From the NCBI RefSeq assembly GCF_018603515.1, contig NZ_JACATN010000008.1, positions 43,915 through 107,914 of the forward strand: a DNA stretch of 64,000 nucleotides, read 5' to 3'. Under the pieces are notes generated by a model. The model saw only the letters and a program-made list of their open reading frames with translations, did no database searches and was not told the DNA's origin. Below are positions 44,022-54,234 of the stretch, piece by piece. The number at the start of each line of letters is the position of its first letter. Position 1 is the first letter of the stretch. The DNA is from Zobellia barbeyronii. GTDB lineage: Bacteria; Bacteroidota; Bacteroidia; Flavobacteriales; Flavobacteriaceae. The translations under genes and the position numbers were made by a program.

Positions 44022-45695
44022 ATGGAAACAACTCTTGATAACAACGTAAAGAATAAACTTGCTACTTGGAATCATCCTTATAAGGTAGCGAAGGAATTCA
44101 GCAAAAGAACAGCTTATTTTAGTATGGAATTTGCCTTGCACCAAGGTTTAAAAACCTATTCTGGTGGTTTAGGTTTTCTTGCAGGATCACATATGAGATC
44201 TGTTTACGATTTAAAGCAGAATGTAATTGGTGTTGGTATCTTGTGGAAATACGGATACTATGACCAAAATAGAAATAGAGATCAAACTCTACGGGTAGAT
44301 TTTGTTGAAAAAAACTATAGTTTTCTAGAAGATTCTGGTCTTGAGGTAGAAGTTAGGGTAAATAACAATTACCAGGTAAAAGTTCGTGCTCTTGTGCTTA
44401 AGCCTGAAGTTTTTGGTTCTGCTCCTATCTATTTCTTAACTACCGATGTTGAAGGCAATGATTTTCTTTCTCGTAGCATTACCAATAATTTATACGATTC
44501 AAACCAAGAGACTCGTGTGGCTCAAAGTATAGTTCTTGGAATTGGGGGAGCGAAAATTATTGAGGCCTTGGGTGGTGCAGATGTTTATCACCTTAATGAA
44601 GGTCATGCCCTGCCCGCTTTTTACTATTTGCAGAATCAAGGTAGCAAAGCTCAGATGGCTTTTACGACCCACACTCCTGAAAGAGCGGGTAATGTAGAGA
44701 ACAATGCGTATTATCTAAATAATTTAGGCTTTTTTGGAGAACGATTTTCTGATGAACAAGTACGTCAGAAAATGACAAACGGTGATAATGTTAACCACAC
44801 AGTGGCGGCATTAAGGTTCGCGGGCACGGCAAATGCGGTATCAAAATTACACGCTGTAGTTGCTGCTAATATGTGGAAGGATTTTTCAGGGACAGCCAAA
44901 ATAATACCTATTACCAATGCTCAAAACTTGCTTTTTTGGCAGGATGATGAGGTGAAAAAAGCATGGAAAAAGAAAGATGCTAAGGCTTTTGTTAAAAGAA
45001 AAAAAGAACTTAAGAAAAGTCTCTTTGAAGAAGTGCTTGAGCAAACGGGCAAAATTTTTGATCCTGAAGTGTTGACCATAGTTTGGGCAAGACGATTTGC
45101 TGAGTATAAAAGAGCGGATTTATTATTGCGTGATCTTAACCGATTTGAAGAGCTTTTGAACAACAGCGAGCGCCCTGTTCAGATTATATGGGCAGGAAAG
45201 CCTTATCCAACTGATGGTTATGCTATTGATGTTTTCAATAGATTGGTGAATTACACGAAATATAGACCCAACTTAGCTGTATTGACAGGTTATGAAATTG
45301 GACTTTCTAAAAAGTTGAAAGAAGGATCAGATGTTTGGTTGAATACACCAAGAATCACTAGGGAAGCTTCTGGTACTAGTGGAATGAGTGCAGCATTTAA
45401 TGGCTCCATAAACCTCTCTACAGATGACGGTTGGATTCCAGAATTTGCTCAAGATGAAAAAAATTGTTTTGTTCTGCCAGCAGTTGATTTCAATTTACCC
45501 ACGCAACAGCAAGATTATATAGATAGTAATAATCTATATGATATTTTGATAGAAAAGATTTTACCCACTTTCTATGATAAGCCAAGCGAATGGAATAAAA
45601 TTGTTTTCAAAGCTATTGATGATGTTGTGCCTGAATTTACAAGCGAACGCATGGCAAAGCAATATTACAAAGAGCTATACTTACAGGAAAAATGA
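44022..45695 (+). CDS. Short alpha-glucan phosphorylase-like protein (GT35-related)
   Basis: The start is the ATG at 44022 (METTLDN); the upstream TTG adds only five residues. The 557-residue protein resembles the short bacterial glucan phosphorylases: TAYFSMEFALHQGLKTYSGG, DVYHLNEGHALPAFYYL, WARRFAEYKRADLL and WAGKPYPTDG. The cofactor-site segment reads EASGTSGMSAAFNGSINLST, with Ser456 where PLP-dependent phosphorylases have the Schiff-base Lys. It may use another mechanism or not be a phosphorylase. It probably acts on glycogen or maltodextrin. Confidence 0.8.
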   Translation: METTLDNNVKNKLATWNHPYKVAKEFSKRTAYFSMEFALHQGLKTYSGGLGFLAGSHMRSVYDLKQNVIGVGILWKYGYYDQNRNRDQTLRVDFVEKNYSFLEDSGLEVEVRVNNNYQVKVRALVLKPEVFGSAPIYFLTTDVEGNDFLSRSITNNLYDSNQETRVAQSIVLGIGGAKIIEALGGADVYHLNEGHALPAFYYLQNQGSKAQMAFTTHTPERAGNVENNAYYLNNLGFFGERFSDEQVRQKMTNGDNVNHTVAALRFAGTANAVSKLHAVVAANMWKDFSGTAKIIPITNAQNLLFWQDDEVKKAWKKKDAKAFVKRKKELKKSLFEEVLEQTGKIFDPEVLTIVWARRFAEYKRADLLLRDLNRFEELLNNSERPVQIIWAGKPYPTDGYAIDVFNRLVNYTKYRPNLAVLTGYEIGLSKKLKEGSDVWLNTPRITREASGTSGMSAAFNGSINLSTDDGWIPEFAQDEKNCFVLPAVDFNLPTQQQDYIDSNNLYDILIEKILPTFYDKPSEWNKIVFKAIDDVVPEFTSERMAKQYYKELYLQEK

Positions 45696-45712
45696 TAGTA
45701 ATTTGAATGTAT

Positions 45713-45749
45713 AAAAAAAGGGGTAAGCTAATTGCTTTCCCCTTTTTTT
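45713..45749. terminator. Bidirectional terminator
   Basis: The A7-GGGG/CCCC-T7 stem (one T-T mismatch, then AAGC/GCTT) lies between the convergent phosphorylase-like and phosphofructokinase genes. Confidence 0.85.
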
Positions 45750-45756
45750 ATTTGTT

Positions 45757-47079
45757 TTACATGGTAAAAGGTTGGCCAGTACTTTGTAAGACGCTAAACC
45801 AGAATTCACCCTCCATATTAATCTTTTTTCGCTTATTAACAACCTTCAAAATGGGCAGATAAACAAATTTGTTATTTAGCCTACCCACAACAAATTTGGT
45901 TTTTCCGGCCATGGCTCCATGTACGGCATGGTAGGCTAATCTATTGCAGAAAAGACTGTCGTTGGCATTGGCGGGAGCACTACGTATAATGTAACTAGGG
46001 TCAATATATTTAATAGTACACTTCATGTCTTCGGCATCAAAATATGCCTTAATACGGTGCTTCAATAGTAAACCAATGTCTTGATGAATAATATTGCCAG
46101 ATGCGTCTGTATAGGTCTTACTGTCTTCACCAAATAAATGCTGGCCAGCTCCTTCGGCCACTACGATTACGGCATGGCGCTTTTGGTTAAGCCTTTTTTT
46201 GAGAGCCTCTAAAAAACCGTTTTCACCCTCAAGCTGAAAGTCCATTTCTGGAACGAAAACAAAATTAACTACGGGCATGGCAATTGCAGTAGAAGCTGCG
46301 ATGAAACCGCTATCCCTACCCATTAGTTTTACGATAGAAATACCGTTGAATGCTCCTGTGGCCTCATTATGTGCATCCCTAATAATAGGGCTTGCCACGT
46401 CAAACGAGGTTTCAAAGCCAAAGGATTTGTCAATAAGATCAATGTCATTATCAATCGTTTTAGGAATACCTATAATTGAAATGTCTAATCCTCTTTTCTC
46501 TATCTCATCACCAATAGCATTTGCACCTTTTAATGTACCGTCTCCACCAATGGTGAATAATAAATCGATTTTATTTTTTACAAGGGAGTCTACCATTTTT
46601 TCTACAGACTGAGCACCTCTTGAAGAACCAAGTATGGTGCCTCCAAACTCATGTATGTCTTTTACCTTGTCCGGGACGAGGTCTATAAACTCGTGCCCGT
46701 TTTCAGGAATAAGACCTTCATAACCATATTGCACACCAAGAATCCGTTTTACACCGTAGAAATAATGTAAAGCCATGACAAGACCTCGTATAACATTGTT
46801 TATTCCAGGGCAAAGTCCGCCGCAGCTAACAATTGCCGCCGTAGTTTTTTTAGAATCAAAAAAGAGTTTTTCTCTGGGTCCAGCTTTTTCCAAACACGCA
46901 GGGCTAGTTTTGTTTTCAATACAAGTATTAAAACTCTCTAGGGAAACGTCTGCTAAAATTCTATCGTGTTCTTCTACGAAGTTAAATATTTTATCTCCTG
47001 TGGTCTTACTAAGATTTATGGGAGAAGAGAAAGTATTTGCTCCTAATGAGGAAATATTAAAATTAGTTTCAGAGCTCAT
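45757..47079 (-). CDS. 6-phosphofructokinase
   Basis: The start is set at the ATG at 47079 (MSSETNFN), the common family start, eight codons after a farther in-frame ATG. The 440-residue enzyme belongs to the long plant/spirochaete-like phosphofructokinase group. It shows GGLCPGINNVIRG, TIGGDGTLKGANAIGDE, IGIPKTIDNDIDLIDKSFGF and GRDSGFIAASTA. The GGDGT form favours ATP over pyrophosphate as phosphoryl donor. It commits fructose-6-phosphate to glycolysis. Confidence 0.93.
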   Translation of the reverse strand: MSSETNFNISSLGANTFSSPINLSKTTGDKIFNFVEEHDRILADVSLESFNTCIENKTSPACLEKAGPREKLFFDSKKTTAAIVSCGGLCPGINNVIRGLVMALHYFYGVKRILGVQYGYEGLIPENGHEFIDLVPDKVKDIHEFGGTILGSSRGAQSVEKMVDSLVKNKIDLLFTIGGDGTLKGANAIGDEIEKRGLDISIIGIPKTIDNDIDLIDKSFGFETSFDVASPIIRDAHNEATGAFNGISIVKLMGRDSGFIAASTAIAMPVVNFVFVPEMDFQLEGENGFLEALKKRLNQKRHAVIVVAEGAGQHLFGEDSKTYTDASGNIIHQDIGLLLKHRIKAYFDAEDMKCTIKYIDPSYIIRSAPANANDSLFCNRLAYHAVHGAMAGKTKFVVGRLNNKFVYLPILKVVNKRKKINMEGEFWFSVLQSTGQPFTM

Positions 47080-47792
47080 AGTCTTGATTGGTTTTATGTA
47101 CACATAACTTGCTTTAAAATTACGCAGTATATCTTACGCAGACCAGAAAAATCAATTTTTTATATAAACCGAAAAAATATAGCATAATAAGTGCTTTTAA
47201 CTCAGTTTATTCACGAGTAATTGAAGATTTATAAAGTGTGGATTTAAAAATCTTCATTGTTCTAAGGCTTGGTAATAGAATGTGCTTTTATGTGAGCTGA
47301 GGTTATGATTTGAGTAAATTTTTGCAATAGTATTTTTGGTTTTTAAAGGTGTTAATTGTGTGAGATAAGACCAGTTTTTAAATGTGGCTTTTTCTATTGT
47401 ATGTAAGTGAGTTGAATGTGTTATTTTAAATAAATAAAATTGGAATTCAGATATATAAAATGATTTGGTTTCGGAATTGGTAAGTAAAATAATGGAAACA
47501 ACTTGGGCAATACCTAATTTTCATACTTCGTTTTAGTTTTATGGAAGGTTTAAGTGTAATTATCTGGTTTATAGTAAGTAATGGATGAAAATATGCTATC
47601 TTGTCTGAGCCTCAATTATACTATTCCTAATTCTGCACTGAAAAATTTTTAGATGAGAGAATTTTTATGGTGTTTATGTGAAATCGCCTAAACATCTAAT
47701 AAAATTTTACTTAATAAAATGCCGATTGACTAATATTTCTGTCAATTATCGTAGTAGAGGTAATAATCGTCAAATGTTAATTAATTCATTCA

Positions 47793-47800
47793 TATATTTG
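47793..47800 (+). promoter_or_regulatory. Predicted -7 element of the exopolysaccharide operon
   Basis: TATATTTG matches TAnnTTTG and gives a leader of about 60 nt. The upstream element is weak (TGTTAA around 47775). Confidence 0.5.
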
Positions 47801-47858
47801 GTAGCTGCTTTAAGCATTAAAGGATAGTTGTAACCATTTTTATCTTAAAAAATTAGTT

Positions 47859-47866
47859 CCCCCCCC
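47859..47866 (+). repeat. C8 homopolymer touching the first start codon of the exopolysaccharide locus
   Basis: Eight consecutive C residues are followed directly by ATG at 47867, in AT-rich surroundings, at the place where a ribosome-binding site would sit. Confidence 0.9.
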
Positions 47867-49258
47867 ATGAATTCAAAAAATAGGTTCATACTTATAAATT
47901 TACTGGCGTTTGAGTTTGTTCTCTTGAATGTAGTATTGACTATTTGTTTCATGTTCAATCTACCGGATTTCACTTTTAGTGATACAGCCATTCTTTTCAA
48001 TATGGTCCGTTTAATGGTTATATACAATATTACTTGGTTGGTAATTATTATGTACATCCGTAATAGCGAATTTTATTTTGATCCTAACTTTGGTTATTTT
48101 AAGAGTATTGTTACATCCCTATTTTTCTTCGTGGGCTTTGTGATTAGTGTGGTTATTTTATTGAAAATCAGATATTTCCCTAGGTCAACTTTTATAATTC
48201 CTATCTTTATATTTTCCTATCTTAACTTAGTTAGTCATAAGTATCTGTTAAGGTATTTGAAGAAAAGAGCTTCGCATCTTTTTTCTGATACGTTGCTTAT
48301 AGGTTCTGGTTATGATGATAGTAATATTAAAAGTTTTACCAGTGCAATGACCCAATATGGTTATAATATAATGGGTTACTTGGAGAACAAAGAGGATAGG
48401 CCCGAGAATGTTATGAATTTTAATATTTTTGGAGGTGTTGATGATTTATCAGAAGCCTTGGCTAATAATCGTATAGACGATATTTTTATAGCTATGGCAG
48501 GTATGAAATATGATAAAATCATGGAGACTATTAAGATAGCGGATAGTTTTGGAGTACGTGTAAAGCTAATTCCTAAAAATCCGCTTCTTAAGTCAAAAAA
48601 TTATAAAGCCGTTACAATGGGTGATCTTGCTGTCTTTAAGCTTAGAGAATCACCTTTAGATCACTTTAGGTCAACTATATTGAAGCGATTGTTTGATTTT
48701 TGTTTTGCTTTTTTTGTGTTACTTCTTCTTTCACCATTATTTCTAATTATTGCTATTCTTATTAAAATAGATTCTAAAGGACCTATTTTTTATACTCCAA
48801 GTAGAAAAGGTGAAGCAAGTAAAACATTTAAATGTTTTAAATTTAGAACTATGTCAGTATCGCAAGACCCTAAGAGTGGCATGCAATCAACAATAGTTAA
48901 TGACCCTAGAATAACCCGTGTAGGTAAGTTCTTAAGAAAGGGAGATTTGGATGAACTACCGCAATTCTTTAATGTGCTTAGAGGAGAGATGAGTGTTATT
49001 GGTCCAAGGCCACATAGGATAAATTTACAAAACGATTTTAGAAAGAGTGTGAACCATTATATGGTTCGAAGCTATATTAAACCGGGTATTACCGGTTGGG
49101 CTCAAGTAAACGGATGGCGTGGCCCAACTGTTACTGATGAACAGAAGAACCAAAGAGTAAATCACGATTTGTGGTATATAGAAAATTGGAGCCCATGGTT
49201 AGATTTAAAAATAATTTTCTTAACGATTTTTGGAAGCCATCACAAGAAAGCATTTTAG
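47867..49258 (+). CDS. Polyprenyl-phosphate sugar-1-phosphate transferase (initiating glycosyltransferase)
   Basis: The 463-residue membrane protein has four or five N-terminal helices and a Rossmann-like domain (about 140-250, LIGSGYDDSNI and MGYLENKED). One membrane helix (about 280-300) precedes the catalytic sugar-transferase domain: GPIFYTPSRKGEASKTFKCF, KFRTM, LRKGDLDELPQFFNVLRGEM and SVIGPRPH. It places the first sugar phosphate on the lipid carrier at the inner membrane. It heads the locus. Confidence 0.94.
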   Translation: MNSKNRFILINLLAFEFVLLNVVLTICFMFNLPDFTFSDTAILFNMVRLMVIYNITWLVIIMYIRNSEFYFDPNFGYFKSIVTSLFFFVGFVISVVILLKIRYFPRSTFIIPIFIFSYLNLVSHKYLLRYLKKRASHLFSDTLLIGSGYDDSNIKSFTSAMTQYGYNIMGYLENKEDRPENVMNFNIFGGVDDLSEALANNRIDDIFIAMAGMKYDKIMETIKIADSFGVRVKLIPKNPLLKSKNYKAVTMGDLAVFKLRESPLDHFRSTILKRLFDFCFAFFVLLLLSPLFLIIAILIKIDSKGPIFYTPSRKGEASKTFKCFKFRTMSVSQDPKSGMQSTIVNDPRITRVGKFLRKGDLDELPQFFNVLRGEMSVIGPRPHRINLQNDFRKSVNHYMVRSYIKPGITGWAQVNGWRGPTVTDEQKNQRVNHDLWYIENWSPWLDLKIIFLTIFGSHHKKAF

Positions 49259-49358
49259 AAATATCCTCTAGAGGCTTGATCAATATTTTGATTCTAAACG
49301 TATGTTCTATTCAAGCTTGAAACAATCAAAAAAAATAGACCAAAGTAAAATTTAAAAC

Positions 49359-50180
49359 ATGACAATTAAACCAGGCATGAAAAAACCGGCAATCAATTTT
49401 TTTAAAAGTATATATGGGGTGTTATCTATACAACGCATCATTATAGTATTGGTTACTCTAACGTTGACATCTTGTTACACTTCTAAAGGAGTTAATTATC
49501 TTCAAAGTGAAAGTCATGAAATGACTTTACGTTTGCGACCTACTGAATACGGTGTTCAGCCTAATGATGTATTAAGCGTTAAAGTTCAGAGTAGAGATCC
49601 TGATCAAGTGGCGTATTTTAATAACGCAACAGTAGCTAATATAAATTTACAGGCCAATCCAGCTTCTTTATTTCTAACTGGCTATACAGTTGATAAGGCT
49701 GGCTCAATACATTTAGCTATTGTAGGTAGTTTAAAGGTGCAGGATTTAACCATAGAGGAAATAAGGGATTTGGTACAGACCGAGATAGATAAATATTTAT
49801 TGAATGCTGTGGTGTCTGTTAAGATAACGAGTTTTAAAGTTTCTGTCTTAGGAGATGTTAAAAATCCAGGAACTAATTATATTTATAATACACAAGCTAC
49901 TATTTTTGAGGCTTTAAGCGCAGCAGGAGATTTAAACATATCGGGTAAGCGTAAGAATGTAAAATTGATTCGTCAACATGGTGATAAATCTATTGTTGTT
50001 GATTTAGATCTTACCAGTCCTGATATTATAGGGTCACCTTACTATTTTCTACACCCTAATGATGTATTGTATGTTGAAACATCGAAGGAAAACCTTTTTC
50101 AAAGAAACTTAGGGGTTTTCAGTTTGGTATTGTCTGCGATATCCACCACTATTTTAGTGTTGAGTTTTAATTCAAACTAA
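49359..50180 (+). CDS. Polysaccharide export lipoprotein (Wza-like)
   Basis: The 273-residue protein has a signal peptide with a lipobox (LVTLTLTSC); the start may be the first or the seventh codon (MTIKPG or MKKPAIN). A Poly_export domain (about 60-145, YGVQPNDVLSVKVQSRD) is followed by one SLBB domain (about 165-240, FKVSVLGDVKNPGTNYIYN). The C terminus ends in a hydrophobic helix (LGVFSLVLSAISTTILVLSF) that could cross the outer membrane. It should form the outer-membrane channel with the next protein. Confidence 0.92.
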   Translation: MTIKPGMKKPAINFFKSIYGVLSIQRIIIVLVTLTLTSCYTSKGVNYLQSESHEMTLRLRPTEYGVQPNDVLSVKVQSRDPDQVAYFNNATVANINLQANPASLFLTGYTVDKAGSIHLAIVGSLKVQDLTIEEIRDLVQTEIDKYLLNAVVSVKITSFKVSVLGDVKNPGTNYIYNTQATIFEALSAAGDLNISGKRKNVKLIRQHGDKSIVVDLDLTSPDIIGSPYYFLHPNDVLYVETSKENLFQRNLGVFSLVLSAISTTILVLSFNSN

Positions 50181-50283
50181 ATAAAAAATCAAGATATTTT
50201 CTTAAGTATCAGACTTGAATTTCATGATGGTTTAAACATTGAAAAGTATGTTTACACTTGAGTAAAATAATAATGACAACGTA

Positions 50284-52800
50284 ATGAAAGAGAATAAGAA
50301 TAATCAAGTTAACCCTCAGCAGGAGATTAACTTAAAATTATTTTTTCGGAAGATGTATAAGAACAAAATGTTCTTTATAGCCAGTATTGGTTTCTTCCTC
50401 CTTTTGGCTTTGATTTATATAGCGGCGGCTACGCCAATATATGAAGTATCAACATCGGTACTTATTGACTCTAAAGGTACAAACCGTGTTCTGGGAGATA
50501 GTAAATATGTAGACGGTGGAGTGAGTTTAATAGAGATGGAAAAAAACCTGTATAACGAAATAGGTATTTTGAAATCCTTTAGTCTAATAAGACAAACTAT
50601 AGAAGATTTAAACTTTGATGTGTCTTATCATACATCAAGTTTATTTTCGTCAAAAGAGAGATATGGTTATTTCCCTTTTGAAGTACAATTAGATCGTTCC
50701 AAACCTCAATTGTATGGTGTTCCTTTTGAAATTGAAATACTGTCTGGAGATAGTTATAAACTAACTATTGAAGGTGATGAGTTTGGTGTATCCAACCCAG
50801 TTAATGGCTCAGTTAGGAATGTAGAAAGAAGTTTTGATTTCTCTCAGGAGTTTAAGTTTGGAGATAAGGTTGAGCACGAGTATTTTACATTTACTTTGAA
50901 TAAACCAGAGTATAGCGTTAGCCAAGAAGATTTTGATGGAGATAATCTAAGCTTTGAAGTTAGTAACGTAGAAAGTGTAGCTAAAGGCTACATGGGTAAG
51001 CTTGAAGCTGATAATATTGACATACAAGCTAGTATTTTTAAAATAGTTTCGTCTGGACCTATCGTTAGCAAGGAAGTTAGTTTTCTTAAAAAACTGACAG
51101 AAAATTATGTATACAATGAGCTTTCTTCTAGAAATGAGATAGCGGCTGGTAAAGAAGCGTTTATTAGAAATCAATTAAGTGTTATATCTGATTCTTTAAC
51201 AAGGTTTGAAGTAGAATTAGAAGCATTCAAAATAGATAAAAAGGCCATGGATTTAGGTGCTACAGCTTCAAATGCACTCGATCAGACCAATAACTTGCAG
51301 GTTGAGGCGGCTAAGATTAAGATGAACATTAACTATTATAATTCTATTATACGAAGTGTACGTAATAATAAGAATAGTGATGATTTTATAATGCCTTCTG
51401 GTATTGGTGTTGAAGATGCTTCTATTAATCAGAATATTCAGGAGCTGAAAAACCTTTATGCAGAACGTTCTAAAAAGAAGTTTTTCGTTACCAGTAATAA
51501 TCAAGAAATGACCATTTTAAATGGTCAAATTCAAGAGTCTACCCAAATATTGTTAAGCAATCTAAAAAGCGCAGTGAGATCGTCACAAGCAGCTTTAGGG
51601 GGTATTACCTCACAGTTAGAAGGTATAGATGAAGAAATTAGTTCTTTGCCAACAAGAGAAATTCAATTATTAAACATACAGCGCCAAAATACGCTCTATG
51701 AAAACCTTTATAAGTATTTGAGTCAAGAGTTGGCTAAGACAGGTATAGCTAGAGCAGAAAGTACATCTGATACACGAATTTTAGATGAAGCCAGAATGGA
51801 AGGTAGTGGGCCAGTGGCTCCTCAAAAATCATTGTTGTTGGCGCTTGCCTTCGTATTAGGAGCATTAATACCTCTTGGGTGGATGATTTTCTTTTCACCA
51901 GATGATACTATTGAAAATGTACATCAAGTAATGGCTAATAGTGATATGCCAATTATTGCAAGCATAATACACTATGATGATGGAACAAAAGAAAAATCAT
52001 CTAAAATTCCTTTTATAGGGGAAGAACTTCAGAAGATAACTAGAAAAATAAAGGGAAGTGGGAAATTGTTCGATTTTGTCGGCCAAAATTTCAAAACCTC
52101 CGAAGCCGATTCAGAAGTGTCTCTTTGGAAACTTAAAGAATCTTTTAGAGACCTTAGTACAAATTTAAAACTTGTTAATTCTTCAGGTAAAGGAGTTATT
52201 GGTATAACTTCTATTTTACCGGAGGAAGGTAAAACGTATAGTGCGATTAATCTAGGTATAACACTTGCCGAGGCGGGTAAAAAAACCATTATTGTAGATG
52301 CAGATTTAAGAAATCCAAGTTTAGTTAAAGGTATCCGTAAGATAAAGGGTAAAGGGTTGTCAAATTACTTAAAAGGAGAAATAAATTCTGTTAATGAGGT
52401 TGTTCATTCGCACGAGAGAGTGAGTAATTTAAAATTTATTCCTACAGAAATAGTAGATGGTAATGTTCAGGAATTACTGTCTGGTGATAAGATGAAATCA
52501 CTAATTGAGAAACTCAAATTAGAGTATGACTATGTAATTCTTGATACACCAGCTGTTGGTTTAGTTTCAGACTTTTTATTGCTTTTAGATGTGATGGATA
52601 TTAACCTGTTTGTGGTTAGAAGAAACGTTTCTAAAATTGAATTTCTCGAAGATTTGGATAATTTAATTCCACGAGATAAAAAGAAGAAAAGTTATATCAT
52701 TTTTAATGATGCCCTTAAAGAAGATCATAAATATGGGTATGAAGCGAAGTATGGTTTGAACAAAGAAAAACAATTGGTAGATAAGTCCTTTACAGTATAG
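50284..52800 (+). CDS. Wzc-like chain-length determinant/tyrosine autokinase
   Basis: The 838-residue protein has a membrane helix (about 30-50), a Wzz domain with long periplasmic coiled coils (about 270-500), a second helix (about 512-536) and a cytoplasmic BY-kinase domain. That domain shows Walker A SILPEEGKT (about 642-650), Walker A' IIVDADLRNPS (about 669) and Walker B YVILDTPAVG (about 748). The C-terminal tail has three tyrosines (HKYGYEAKYG) fit for autophosphorylation. No matching phosphatase gene is seen nearby. Confidence 0.93.
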   Translation: MKENKNNQVNPQQEINLKLFFRKMYKNKMFFIASIGFFLLLALIYIAAATPIYEVSTSVLIDSKGTNRVLGDSKYVDGGVSLIEMEKNLYNEIGILKSFSLIRQTIEDLNFDVSYHTSSLFSSKERYGYFPFEVQLDRSKPQLYGVPFEIEILSGDSYKLTIEGDEFGVSNPVNGSVRNVERSFDFSQEFKFGDKVEHEYFTFTLNKPEYSVSQEDFDGDNLSFEVSNVESVAKGYMGKLEADNIDIQASIFKIVSSGPIVSKEVSFLKKLTENYVYNELSSRNEIAAGKEAFIRNQLSVISDSLTRFEVELEAFKIDKKAMDLGATASNALDQTNNLQVEAAKIKMNINYYNSIIRSVRNNKNSDDFIMPSGIGVEDASINQNIQELKNLYAERSKKKFFVTSNNQEMTILNGQIQESTQILLSNLKSAVRSSQAALGGITSQLEGIDEEISSLPTREIQLLNIQRQNTLYENLYKYLSQELAKTGIARAESTSDTRILDEARMEGSGPVAPQKSLLLALAFVLGALIPLGWMIFFSPDDTIENVHQVMANSDMPIIASIIHYDDGTKEKSSKIPFIGEELQKITRKIKGSGKLFDFVGQNFKTSEADSEVSLWKLKESFRDLSTNLKLVNSSGKGVIGITSILPEEGKTYSAINLGITLAEAGKKTIIVDADLRNPSLVKGIRKIKGKGLSNYLKGEINSVNEVVHSHERVSNLKFIPTEIVDGNVQELLSGDKMKSLIEKLKLEYDYVILDTPAVGLVSDFLLLLDVMDINLFVVRRNVSKIEFLEDLDNLIPRDKKKKSYIIFNDALKEDHKYGYEAKYGLNKEKQLVDKSFTV

Positions 52801-52834
52801 ATTTATTTATCAAATTGATAGACTCTAAGTCGCA

Positions 52835-54220
52835 ATGAACAATTACGGACAGCATTTTAAATGGCCTGGGGCACACTTAGAACACTTTTACATATACTTT
52901 GTAATTGCTGGTATTACTGCCTTTTATTTGACCTATAAGAGTGATTCCAAGTATAAATTGGAGGGTTTTCTTTTGTCGTTTTATTTCTTGACTGGAAATA
53001 TAAATGAACTCTTGACTATTAAGATTCCGGGGTTTAGTTTTTTTGAAATACAGCCGCTTAGGCTTATATATCTTCTACTTCTATTTTTTATAGTTAGGAA
53101 GACCTTACTGTCTAAGGAAAAACTTCCATCTTCTTCTAAAAGGAGAACTCCTTTATTCATGATACCTCTTGCTTTATATATTGTGTTGCTCACCATTTCT
53201 ATAGGAGTCAATGTTGATGAAGTTGGGCCTGGGGACGCTTTAAAAACAATCTTAGAGTCCTTCGCATTTGTTATTATACTTATCGGTCTAAAACTAATGG
53301 CAGACCAGCCAACCTATGATTTAATTGGAAAATCCATTGTAATAGGAGCTGTCGTAACATCTGTAGTCGCAATTATACAATTAGGCGTTGAGCCATATTT
53401 CATGAGAATTGGAGACAATAGAGCTGCTTTTGGTTCTGTAATAAGGTCCAATGGTATTTTTAGTACAGAGTATTTTCATTCCTATTTTTTAATCATTGCT
53501 ATTGTTTGGGTATTTACAACAATTAAGAACAACCTTTTGAAAACAGGTCTTGTTATTTTGTTTTCTATTGGTGTGGTAACATCTTTCATGAGAATGAGTT
53601 GGATAATACTTGCATTAGTGTTAGTCACCTATTTAATTTTTATTAATAAAGTGGCTCTAGAAAAGATACTGTTTGCCGGTCTTGCTGGTCTTGCCATGCT
53701 GTTGTGTGTTACTATTTTCTATTATCAAGATATAGCAAATAGTGCAGTCGTAAAAGATAGACTTACGGATTCCGTTGGAGGTAGAAAAGGGTATTATAAT
53801 ATGGTGTTGAATAATATACATAAGAAACCATGGTTAGGTTATGGAGGCTTAAAAAATGATGTGTATTACATAAACCTGTTGAGGATAACCGGAGACAGGG
53901 ATCGTGCTACGGCCACTACTGGAAGTTTACATAGCGGCTATTTTCAATCTCTTTTTGAGTATGGGGTGCCAGCATCTATTTGCTTTACGTTGTTTGTGTT
54001 GTTATCAACACTTTACTACTCAAGGTCATTTAAGAATAATTTATATTTTGTAATTCCATTTTTAGCAAGTGTAATTTTTATGGTAGGTAACCTTACTAAT
54101 ACGTTTTTGTTTTTATCCTACATTTCAGTGCTATACGCGGTACATATTGGTATGGGTATGGGAATACAAAAAATTGAAGAAACTAAAATTCTTCGCCCCA
54201 AAACTGAGTATTTAAAATAG
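52835..54220 (+). CDS. O-antigen polymerase/ligase-like protein (Wzy)
   Basis: The 461-residue protein has 10 to 12 predicted membrane helices with a large periplasmic loop (about 300-375). It contains VVKDRLTDSVGGRKGYYNMV and the typical W-x-GYGG (PWLGYGGLKND). Position and topology fit the polymerase that joins repeat units in the periplasm. Confidence 0.85.
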   Translation: MNNYGQHFKWPGAHLEHFYIYFVIAGITAFYLTYKSDSKYKLEGFLLSFYFLTGNINELLTIKIPGFSFFEIQPLRLIYLLLLFFIVRKTLLSKEKLPSSSKRRTPLFMIPLALYIVLLTISIGVNVDEVGPGDALKTILESFAFVIILIGLKLMADQPTYDLIGKSIVIGAVVTSVVAIIQLGVEPYFMRIGDNRAAFGSVIRSNGIFSTEYFHSYFLIIAIVWVFTTIKNNLLKTGLVILFSIGVVTSFMRMSWIILALVLVTYLIFINKVALEKILFAGLAGLAMLLCVTIFYYQDIANSAVVKDRLTDSVGGRKGYYNMVLNNIHKKPWLGYGGLKNDVYYINLLRITGDRDRATATTGSLHSGYFQSLFEYGVPASICFTLFVLLSTLYYSRSFKNNLYFVIPFLASVIFMVGNLTNTFLFLSYISVLYAVHIGMGMGIQKIEETKILRPKTEYLK

Positions 54221-54234
54221 CCCAAGATTTACGT

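Larger units (their letters stand above)
47080..47866. other. Long gene-free region upstream of the exopolysaccharide locus
   Basis: It carries the leader of phosphofructokinase, including two TTACGCAG direct repeats (47120-47127, 47134-47141), and the promoter of the polysaccharide genes at its right end. No reading frame or RNA gene was convincing in about 650 bp of very AT-rich sequence. Confidence 0.6.

Noticed and set aside
46277..47107. Two plus-strand frames opposite phosphofructokinase
   Set aside because: They lie wholly or mainly within a gene with complete catalytic motifs and have shadow-like composition.
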